Assembly: GCA_045534445.1 (NCBI GenBank)
Contig: JAZSJQ010000061.1
Location: 1 to 14,381, forward strand
From: JAISGQ01 sp045534445
GTDB taxonomy: Bacteria > Bacillota > Clostridia > Oscillospirales > Acutalibacteraceae
Direction of reading: 5' to 3'
DNA: 14,381 nt
In this document: positions 1 through 5,727 of the stretch, piece by piece
Numbering within the stretch: position 1 is the first letter of the stretch
Layout of the letters: each line of letters begins with the position of its first letter
Translations under genes and position numbers: made by a program
Notes under the pieces: generated by a model
The model's input: the letters and a program-made list of their open reading frames with translations, nothing else
Databases searched by the model: none
What the model was told of the DNA's origin: nothing

Positions 1-24
1 AGGGGCGATTCACGAATCGCCCGT
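1..24. repeat. Intergenic hairpin repeat, copy 1 (cut by window edge)
   Basis: AGGGG followed by a near-perfect inverted repeat: GGGCGATTC (3-11) and GAATCGCCC (14-22), then CCCGT. The same frame (GTAGGGG, variable stem, CCCGT) recurs twice at 7520-7606 with different stem sequences. The GAACGAACC that follows at 31-39 is also found after the second copy (7561-7569). The left boundary lies outside the window. Confidence 0.6.
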
Positions 25-106
25 CCTAAAGAACGAACCACCCCCAACCCACCCAAACCAGGGTCGTTCGTAAAAACATAATTTATTGTTGTTGCCTTCC
101 GCAGGA

Positions 107-132
107 CATCCTTTTGACTGACCAAAAGGATG
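107..132. repeat. Perfect 10-bp inverted repeat, 6-nt loop
   Basis: CATCCTTTTG (107-116) and CAAAAGGATG (123-132) are exact reverse complements around the loop ACTGAC. TTGACT (114-119) could instead pair with AGTCAA (137-142), so two hairpins compete. No T-run follows, so it is not a standard terminator. Confidence 0.6.
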
Positions 133-141
133 CAAAAGTCA

Positions 142-185
142 ACTAAGGGGGAGGGCTTTTTATCGAGTCGCCCTCCACCCTTAGT
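142..185. repeat. 15-bp inverted repeat with one bulge
   Basis: The left arm 142-156 (ACTAAGGGGGAGGGC) pairs with the right arm 170-185 apart from one extra A at 177. The loop is 13 nt. The stem is very G/C-rich. No T-run follows directly, so I call it a structural repeat rather than a terminator. Confidence 0.6.
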
Positions 186-219
186 GATCCCTCTCCCAAA
201 AACGACCAAAAGGGGCTCC

Positions 220-293
220 ACACCTGCCGTGGCAAGGCTCCCTTTTCTGAATGAAATCATTTCAACGGCAGGTGTTGCCTTATCGCTCATTCA
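220..293. repeat. Interleaved inverted repeats (possible pseudoknot)
   Basis: ACACCTGCCGT (220-230) pairs perfectly with ACGGCAGGTGT (265-275). Inside this, TGAAAT (252-257) and ATTTCA (259-264) form a small inner dyad abutting the 3' arm. TGAATGA (248-254) also matches TCATTCA (287-293) outside the main stem, giving an A-B-A'-B' order. Whether the region is transcribed is unknown. Confidence 0.45.
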
Positions 294-509
294 AAACTAT
301 ATTCAATTCCCTTTTGGAATACCCTTATCGGAATATGCTCCTTGAGCGTTTTTATTGAACGGACACCTTCTGGTTTTTGTGATCCTGCATTGTTTGCAAC
401 CACCTGCGATAAAATAATCAGAACAACCCCCAACCCACCCCCGTTCCGTTATCGCCTCCAAACACCCATTGCTCTGGCTAAATGTCCCAATAATCACTCG
501 AAACACCCC

Positions 510-551
510 TGTGTAAACTTATTGTAAATTTTATACACAACCTATTTACAA
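510..551. promoter_or_regulatory. DnaA-box and iteron-like cluster upstream of rep
   Basis: TTATACACA at 531-539 fits the DnaA-box consensus TTATNCACA exactly. Around it, TGTAAA occurs at 512-517 and 523-528, 11 bp apart or about one helical turn. It occurs inverted (TTTACA) at 545-550. TGTGTA (510-515) and TACACA (534-539) form a dyad, as do TTGTAAAT (522-529) and ATTTACAA (544-551). The last arm overlaps the -35 box of the rep promoter, which would suit autoregulation by Rep. A role as replication origin is inference. Confidence 0.4.
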
Positions 552-574
552 ACAAATGTTCGATATGTTATAAT
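545..574 (+). promoter_or_regulatory. Promoter of the rep gene
   Basis: The -35 is TTTACA (545-550). After an 18-bp spacer comes a perfect TATAAT -10 (569-574), preceded by TG one base upstream (extended -10). The expected transcript start is near 581, giving a leader of about 100 nt before the ATG at 683. Confidence 0.65.
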
Positions 575-682
575 CACACCCGTGGTAACAAAACATAACA
601 ATGCGGAGGGATAAATATAGACAACAAGAAAAAATCCGAGGGGAATCATATTTCAGGGGAACATATCCGAAAGGACGATAAG

Positions 683-1495
683 ATGAACTGTGCCTTTTAC
701 AGGCTGCCCAAGGTGTTTTTCACTGACAGCAGATACAGCGGTATAACATCATGCGCAAAGCTGCTTTATGCCCTGCTTCTCGACCGTGCGGAGCTGTCGG
801 TGCTTAACGGTATGTATGATGAGCAGGGAAAGATATATCTGTATTTTACGATCGAGCAGGTGTGCGGTCTTTTGGGGATCGGCAGAGAAAAAGCAATGAA
901 GCTGTTCGGAGAGCTTGAGAATATCGGTCTTGTGGAGCGCAGACGGCGTGGAATGGGAAAGGCTGCCATGATCCGTCTTAAAAAGTTTGACGGATATTAT
1001 GTGGGAAAAACAGACCTTATGAAGTACGAAAAGCATACCTCGGGAAATGTTAAAACCAGACCTCAGGAAGTCGGAAAAGCGAACCCAATCAATACTGAAT
1101 ATAATCATACTGAAAATAGTGATACTGATCTATCAATCAATACGATGGATTGGGAAGAAGCAGAAGAACAGGTAAAGCTTCAGATAGAGTACGAAATACT
1201 TTCAGAGCGAAGCGAATACAGAAGGCTCGATGAGATCGTCGCCATAATGACCGAGGTCATGTGTGTCTGCTCGCCCACGATGCGGATAGGCGGGCAGGAA
1301 TATCCGAGCGAATATGTCCGCCACCGTTTCTCACAGCTTGATTCGGGGCATATTGAATATATCCACGACCAAATGGACTGGACAAAGCCAAGGATCAAGA
1401 ATATAAAAGCCTATCTGCTGACAGCCTTGTTTCATGCTCCTTCGACCATGGAGCATTTCTACCAAGCAGAGGTAAGGGCGGATTTAGGCTATTAA
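683..1495 (+). CDS. Replication initiator protein A (RepA_N-type, plasmid/ICE family)
   Basis: This 270-aa protein resembles the Rep initiators of Firmicutes plasmids and integrative conjugative elements. The N-terminal part (about 3-105) carries the family pattern FYRLPKVFFTD, then LLYALLLDRAELS, YFTIEQ and a winged-helix-like stretch ending in a basic RRRRGMGK. An S/T/N-rich linker (about 110-155) follows. The C-terminal part (about 195-270) has RIGGQEYPSEYVRHRF and YLLTALFHAPSTM, as in the DUF6017-type tails of these Reps, so the protein looks complete. The chosen ATG has an SD AAGGA at 671-675. The frame is open upstream to 599 and encodes a plausible extra N-terminus (about 22 residues), but with ATA where an ATG would be expected. 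No partition, relaxase or integrase gene lies beside it, so it may be a remnant. Family assignment is firm; present-day activity is unknown. Confidence 0.85.
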   Translation: MNCAFYRLPKVFFTDSRYSGITSCAKLLYALLLDRAELSVLNGMYDEQGKIYLYFTIEQVCGLLGIGREKAMKLFGELENIGLVERRRRGMGKAAMIRLKKFDGYYVGKTDLMKYEKHTSGNVKTRPQEVGKANPINTEYNHTENSDTDLSINTMDWEEAEEQVKLQIEYEILSERSEYRRLDEIVAIMTEVMCVCSPTMRIGGQEYPSEYVRHRFSQLDSGHIEYIHDQMDWTKPRIKNIKAYLLTALFHAPSTMEHFYQAEVRADLGY

Positions 1496-1525
1496 AAAAC
1501 GCCCCCGACGAAGATCATCGGGAGC
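1494..1525 (-). terminator. Rho-independent terminator of the sfsA operon
   Basis: Read on the minus strand, an 11-bp stem (1515-1525 with 1501-1511, two G·U pairs) closes a 3-nt loop and is followed by TTTTTT (complement of 1494-1499). The T-run overlaps the stop codon of the convergent rep gene. Confidence 0.85.
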
Positions 1526-1531
1526 GAAGGC

Positions 1532-2233
1532 TTACAGCGATACGGGTATTTTCCGTGTTATTTCAAGGGAATCGGGTGTAACGGTACATTCAAAGGCAAG
1601 GACGCAGACGCCCTTTTCGGAGGCAGTTCTGAGTGCATCACCGAAGGCGCGGTGAGTTTCATCATTTGGCTTTACACACCTGATACCTTCCATCTGCACC
1701 ACAAACAGTACGCAGGCAAAATAACCCTCCTCACGGGCTTTTATAAGCTCATTGATGTGCTTTGTGCCGCGTTCAGTAGGCGCATCGGGAAAGGCGGCGA
1801 TGCCGTTTTCTTCAAGGGTCACGCCCTTGACTTCAATAAAGCCCTCTCTGCCGTCCTCGTCCTTTACATAAAAGTCAAAGCGCGAAGAACCGTAGGTGGT
1901 TTCAGGTCTTACCTCGGTTATCCTGCCGAGGCTCGGGAGAGACAGAGAGCCATTGCAAAGAGCCTCTTTTACAACTTTGTTAGGTGCCTGAGAGTCCATA
2001 TTTATAAGCAGACTGCCCTTTCTCACTGCCACAAGGTCATAGAGAAGCTTGCGCTTGCCCTGCCGAGAAGTAGAATCCTCAAGATAGACCTCGGCATTCG
2101 GTGTCAGCAGCTCGCGGCACCGTCCCGTGTTTTTCACATGGACGCTTTTTTCCTCACCCTCCAGCAGAACCTTTGCCACAAAGCGGTTCGGACGGGAGAG
2201 AAAGCGCGCAGGAACGATATTTTCGTACTTCAT
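1532..2233 (-). CDS. sfsA: DNA/RNA nuclease SfsA
   Basis: This 233-residue protein has the full SfsA signature. The N-terminal OB-like part carries VHVKNTGRCRELL (about 31-43). The PD-(D/E)XK nuclease core has D120 in SRFDF and E134-V-K136 in IEVKGVTLE. The family hallmark FPDAPTERGTKHI follows at 148-160. SfsA was named in E. coli for stimulating maltose gene expression, and the family is now regarded as a nuclease; its cellular role remains poorly defined. The start overlaps the stop of the upstream flavin-reductase-like gene by one base (TAATG). No separate SD is evident, so translation is probably coupled. A terminator follows directly. Confidence 0.93.
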   Translation of the reverse strand: MKYENIVPARFLSRPNRFVAKVLLEGEEKSVHVKNTGRCRELLTPNAEVYLEDSTSRQGKRKLLYDLVAVRKGSLLINMDSQAPNKVVKEALCNGSLSLPSLGRITEVRPETTYGSSRFDFYVKDEDGREGFIEVKGVTLEENGIAAFPDAPTERGTKHINELIKAREEGYFACVLFVVQMEGIRCVKPNDETHRAFGDALRTASEKGVCVLAFECTVTPDSLEITRKIPVSL

Positions 2234-2793
2234 TATTTAAGAGCGAGACCGTCTCTGAAAGCATTTCCCACCTTTTCGCCTATGACGCGATAGGTGTTTG
2301 CCACGGGGTCGAAGGTGATGGGGCGGAGCTTTTCAACATCTATTCTGCCCTTCTCGTCAAGGACGCCCTCGTCGGCGGAAACATTGACTATCTCGCCGAG
2401 GAGCATACAGCTTTCACTGTCGTAGCTTATGAGAGTGCATTCGAGTGCCATGGGCAGTTCGTTTATAAAAGGTGCATTGATAAGCTCGGATTTTGTGCAG
2501 GTAAAGCCTGCCTTCTCCATCTTGCAGGGCTCGTCATTTCCCGAAACGATGCCCACATAATCGCAGGGGACAACAGTGTCGGCAGTTGCCATGCTGAGGG
2601 TAAATGCCTTGCTTGAAAGTATGCATTCGGTGGTCTTGTGCTCTGCGCTTATGCATATGGCAACGCGGTTTTCCTCGATAATACCGCCCCATGCGGCGTT
2701 CATGGCATTGGCGTTTCCGTTCTCGTCATAGGCGGCGAGAATGAAAACAGGCTGGGGATATGTGATGGGCTTTGCACCGAAACTTTTTCTCAT
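2233..2793 (-). CDS. Flavin reductase-like (FMN-binding split barrel) protein
   Basis: This 186-aa protein of the flavin reductase/flavoredoxin-like family is expected to bind FMN in a split β-barrel. Recognisable stretches are NAMNAAWGG (about 29-37), AICISAEHKTTECI (45-58) and VSGNDEPCKMEKAGFT (83-98), in the order usual for this family. The most likely role is NAD(P)H-dependent flavin reduction or small-scale electron transfer in the cytoplasm; the substrate cannot be read from sequence. A GAGG SD lies 7 nt upstream of the ATG, and a good promoter lies at 2824-2852. It is the first gene of an operon with sfsA. No functional link between the two genes is known to me. Confidence 0.8.
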   Translation of the reverse strand: MRKSFGAKPITYPQPVFILAAYDENGNANAMNAAWGGIIEENRVAICISAEHKTTECILSSKAFTLSMATADTVVPCDYVGIVSGNDEPCKMEKAGFTCTKSELINAPFINELPMALECTLISYDSESCMLLGEIVNVSADEGVLDEKGRIDVEKLRPITFDPVANTYRVIGEKVGNAFRDGLALK

Positions 2794-2823
2794 ATTGATT
2801 ACCTCGCTTTCCTGTCTGATAAA

Positions 2824-2852
2824 ATTCTAACACAAAATGCATACTTGAGCAA
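2824..2852 (-). promoter_or_regulatory. Promoter of the flavin reductase-sfsA operon
   Basis: On the minus strand, TTGCTC (complement of 2847-2852) is followed after 17 bp by TAGAAT (complement of 2824-2829), about 31 bp upstream of the ATG. It is divergent from the GH3 promoter. Confidence 0.6.
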
Positions 2853-2854
2853 TA

Positions 2855-2867
2855 GTTATAAAATAAC
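2855..2867. promoter_or_regulatory. Small dyad between divergent promoters
   Basis: GTTAT (2855-2859) and ATAAC (2863-2867) form a perfect dyad around AAA, placed between the two divergent -35 boxes (2847-2852 and 2870-2875). It could be an operator serving both operons, but at 5 bp per arm in AT-rich DNA chance is possible. Confidence 0.25.
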
Positions 2868-2869
2868 GA

Positions 2870-2898
2870 TTTACATTTGGCGGCAGTGGGTGTATAGT
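2870..2898 (+). promoter_or_regulatory. Promoter of the GH3-dehydratase operon
   Basis: TTTACA (2870-2875), a 17-bp spacer, then TATAGT (2893-2898). The expected start of transcription is near 2905, leaving a leader of about 40 nt. Confidence 0.65.
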
Positions 2899-2899
2899 A

Positions 2900-2920
2900 G
2901 TGTAAAGTATACGTTTTCAC
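2900..2920. promoter_or_regulatory. Operator-like dyad / candidate cre site at the GH3 transcription start
   Basis: GTGTAAA (2900-2906) and TTTTCAC (2914-2920) form an imperfect dyad over the predicted +1. The segment 2906-2919 ends in CGTTTTCA and matches the CcpA cre consensus TGWNANCGNTNWCA with two mismatches. Catabolite repression of a glycosidase operon would be reasonable, but the match is imperfect. Confidence 0.3.
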
Positions 2921-2944
2921 AGAATAATCAGAGGAGCTGTGCTT

Positions 2945-5722
2945 ATGACAAATCCGATCTTTTCCTTGGAAGAATTTGCCGCAAAGGCACGAGAGACCGT
3001 TGCAGAGGGCTGTGTGCTTCTGCGGAACGAAAAAGAGGCACTGCCCATAGAAAAGGGCAGTAAGATTGCCGTTTTCGGCAGAACACAGATGAACTATTAT
3101 AAGAGCGGACTCGGTTCGGGCGGACTTGTAAACACCCGATATGTCACGGGTATTTACGAGGCACTCCAAAAAGAAAAGCTTTATGTGCTCGATGAGCAGG
3201 TGAGAAGTGTCTATGAATCGTGGACAGAAGAGAACCCCTTCGACAGCGGTGACGGCTGGTCGAACCACCCTTGGTTCCAGCAGGAAATGCCCCTTTCGGA
3301 GTCACTTGTAAAAGAGGCATCAGAGCGTAATGACGCGGCAATAATCATAATCGGGCGCACCGCAGGCGAGGATAACGACAACAGCCCCAATGAGGGAAGC
3401 TGGCTTCTTACAAAAGAGGAGGAAGCCATGCTTGAGGTCGTCTGCCGATGCTTTGAGCGTACTGCGGTACTGCTGAATGTTGGCAACATAATCGATATGT
3501 CATGGGTCGGGAAATATAGCCCCTCTGCCGTTATGTACGTCTGGCAGGGCGGACAGGAGGGCGGCTCGGGAGTTGCCGATGTGCTGTGCGGAAAAGTAAA
3601 TCCCTGCGGAAGACTGACCGATACCATTGCCGAAAGCATCGATGCATACCCTGCAAACAAGAACTTCGGGGACAGTGAAAAGTGTATCTATGCTGAGGAC
3701 ATATTTGTAGGCTTCAGATACTTTGAGACCTTCGCAAAGGATAAGGTTCTCTATCCCTTCGGCTTCGGTCTTTCCTATACTGAGTTTAAGCATGAGACAG
3801 TGTCCTTTAATTGGGACGGCGAAAAGGTTACCCTTCGCCATAAGGTCACAAATATCGGCAAAAGAGAGGGCAAGGAGGTAGTGCAGGTATATGCAAGCGC
3901 ACCTCAGGGAGTGATGGGCAAGCCTTCGAGGGTGCTGTGCGCCTTTGCTAAGACCCCCGTTCTCAAGCCTGATGAATCCTTTGAAACAGTAATAGTGATC
4001 CCCCGAGACCGCTTTGTCTCCTATGATGACAGCGGCAAGACAGGGCATCGCTCCTGCTATGTGTTTGAAAAGGGCGAATACCGCTTCTTTGCGGGAGAGG
4101 GCATCAGAAACGAAAACTGCTCAGGCGGTTTTACCTTGCCTGAGACAGTAGTTGCCAAGCAGCTTGAAGAGGTCTGCGCACCTACAGAGAGCTTTGAGAG
4201 AATGTACTCGAACGGCGGAAAAGAAGCCTATGAGACAGTACCTCTGCGCACGGTCGATCAGAAAAAGCGCAGACTTGAGCGCCTGCCCCGTGAGATACCT
4301 CAGACGGAATTCAATGGCTTCAAGCTTCAGGACGCCGCCGAGGGCAGATGCACCATGGAGGAATTTATCGCCCAGATGACCGATGATGATCTTTTCTGCA
4401 TAGTCCGCGGCGAGGGTATGAGTTCTGTCCGCGTAACTCCGGGCACAGCAGGCTGTATAGGCGGCGTTGCCGACAGACTTGTGGAGACCTTCGGACTTCC
4501 CTCTGTCTGCTGTTCTGACGGGCCCAGCGGCATCCGCATGGACTGCGGAAACACAGCCTTCTCAATGCCCAACGGCACCTGTCAGGCGTGTACATGGAAC
4601 GAAGAGCTGATAGAAGAGCTGTATGTTTTTGAAGGTCTTGAGATGCGCAAGTATCAGGTGGATAACCTTCTCGGACCCGGCATGAACATACACCGCCACC
4701 CCCTGTGCGGACGAAATTTTGAATACTTCTCCGAAGACCCCCTGCTGACAGGACGCATGGCAGTATCCCAGCTTCGCGGCATGGAAAAGAGCGGTGTTAC
4801 CGCTACAATAAAGCACTATGCAAGCAACAATCAGGAATACAGACGCAGATGGGTAAACTCCATCATGTCGGAGCGTGCTCTGCGCGAGATATACTTAAAG
4901 GGCTTTGAAATTGCAGTGAAGGAAGGCAATGCCCGAGCGGTCATGACAACCTACAACCCCTTAAACGGCTGCTGGACAGCCAGCGAGTATGACCTTGTTA
5001 CCACCATACTCCGAGGCGAATGGGGCTTTGACGGCATAGTCATGAGCGACTGGTGGGCAATGGGTTCAGAGGAGGGCAAGGAGCCCTCCACACAGAACGT
5101 TGCATCTATGGTTCGCGCCCAGAATGACCTTTTCATGCTTGCAAACAACCCCTCAGAAAACAGCGGCGAGGACGATTCCGAGGAAAGCCTCAAAAACGGC
5201 AGAATTACAAGAGCAGAGTATCAGAGAAGCGCCCTTAACATATGCCGATTCCTCACCTGCACTCCTGCCTACCGCCGCAGTATCGGGCTTGTAAGCGAGG
5301 AGGATATAAAGCTACAGAAGCTTCGTGACGAAGAGGGAGATATAATCCTCAGCGTTCCTGAGTTTACCGTCGGCAAGGAATTTGTCATGGACGGCAGCAA
5401 GATAACCACCGAGGCAGGAAAGAGCACACTGTACCAGATGAAGCTCGAAAAGCGCGGTGTGTTTGAGATATCCGTTATGTGCAGAGCAAAGGCATCAGCT
5501 CCCGATACCGCGCAGATACCCATTTCCGTATTCTCCGACTCCGATCTTCTGGGCACAAAGGTGCTCAGCGGAGGAGAAAAGGAATGGCAGACCCTCACCT
5601 TCACCACCCCCGAAATAGAAAGACGTCTGCTGTTCTTCCTGAAATTCTACTTTGCAACAGGCGGAATGGAGATAAAGGAAGTAAATATCAAACGTATCAG
5701 AACCATCGAATACGGAGGCTGA
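2945..5722 (+). CDS. Family 3 glycoside hydrolase, domain-permuted (β-glucosidase/β-xylosidase type)
   Basis: This protein of about 925 aa is a GH3 enzyme with its domains in reversed order. Residues 1-230 are the GH3 C-terminal-type α/β domain (AEGCVLLRNE near the start). It includes GEDNDN, whose Glu (about 142) is the candidate acid/base. A fibronectin-III-like domain lies at about 265-385. The TIM-barrel catalytic domain (about 465-770) comes last, with CSDGPSGIR, NFEYFSEDPLLTG, KHYASNNQE and the nucleophile Asp (about 702) in GIVMSDWW. A further β-rich tail (about 800-925) looks like a carbohydrate-binding sandwich but is unassigned. No signal peptide is seen, so it is probably cytoplasmic and acts on imported oligosaccharides. 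Ruminococcus β-glucosidases with this inversion are known. The ATG at 2945 is preferred over the GTG at 2939 because AGAGGAG ends 8 nt before the ATG. The dehydratase gene follows 5 bp later. The sugar substrate is not readable from sequence. Confidence 0.9.
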   Translation: MTNPIFSLEEFAAKARETVAEGCVLLRNEKEALPIEKGSKIAVFGRTQMNYYKSGLGSGGLVNTRYVTGIYEALQKEKLYVLDEQVRSVYESWTEENPFDSGDGWSNHPWFQQEMPLSESLVKEASERNDAAIIIIGRTAGEDNDNSPNEGSWLLTKEEEAMLEVVCRCFERTAVLLNVGNIIDMSWVGKYSPSAVMYVWQGGQEGGSGVADVLCGKVNPCGRLTDTIAESIDAYPANKNFGDSEKCIYAEDIFVGFRYFETFAKDKVLYPFGFGLSYTEFKHETVSFNWDGEKVTLRHKVTNIGKREGKEVVQVYASAPQGVMGKPSRVLCAFAKTPVLKPDESFETVIVIPRDRFVSYDDSGKTGHRSCYVFEKGEYRFFAGEGIRNENCSGGFTLPETVVAKQLEEVCAPTESFERMYSNGGKEAYETVPLRTVDQKKRRLERLPREIPQTEFNGFKLQDAAEGRCTMEEFIAQMTDDDLFCIVRGEGMSSVRVTPGTAGCIGGVADRLVETFGLPSVCCSDGPSGIRMDCGNTAFSMPNGTCQACTWNEELIEELYVFEGLEMRKYQVDNLLGPGMNIHRHPLCGRNFEYFSEDPLLTGRMAVSQLRGMEKSGVTATIKHYASNNQEYRRRWVNSIMSERALREIYLKGFEIAVKEGNARAVMTTYNPLNGCWTASEYDLVTTILRGEWGFDGIVMSDWWAMGSEEGKEPSTQNVASMVRAQNDLFMLANNPSENSGEDDSEESLKNGRITRAEYQRSALNICRFLTCTPAYRRSIGLVSEEDIKLQKLRDEEGDIILSVPEFTVGKEFVMDGSKITTEAGKSTLYQMKLEKRGVFEISVMCRAKASAPDTAQIPISVFSDSDLLGTKVLSGGEKEWQTLTFTTPEIERRLLFFLKFYFATGGMEIKEVNIKRIRTIEYGG

Positions 5723-5727
5723 GGGAC

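Larger units (their letters stand above)
25..544. other. Non-coding, repeat-rich and hairpin-rich region upstream of rep
   Basis: I see no convincing gene in this stretch of over 500 bases. It holds two C/A-rich tracts sharing 14 bases (41-54 and 427-440) and several strong inverted repeats. CATCCTTTTG (107-116) pairs with CAAAAGGATG (123-132). A 15-bp stem with one bulge joins 142-156 to 170-185. An 11-bp stem joins 220-230 to 265-275. TGAATGA (248-254) matches TCATTCA (287-293). The short open frames here look low-complexity and lack ribosome binding sites. The stretch resembles the compound intergenic repeats common in gut Clostridia genomes; that resemblance is from memory, not from a search. 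Confidence 0.55.

Noticed and set aside
130..345. 71-codon open frame in the left non-coding region
   Set aside because: No SD, Pro/Lys-rich low-complexity product, and it runs across the inverted repeats at 142-185 and 220-275, so it reads as translated repeat DNA.
303..527. Two overlapping open frames on opposite strands (303-506 minus, 342-527 plus)
   Set aside because: Neither has an SD or recognisable domain, and they cross the C/A-rich tract at 427-440.
1652..2616. Long plus-strand open frames antisense to sfsA and the flavin reductase gene
   Set aside because: They are shadows of clearly recognisable minus-strand genes, and their products show no family motifs.
5479..5727. Upstream extension of the dehydratase frame into the GH3 gene
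   Set aside because: The extension overlaps conserved GH3 coding sequence out of frame. The ATG at 5728 has a GGAGG SD and starts where family homology starts.
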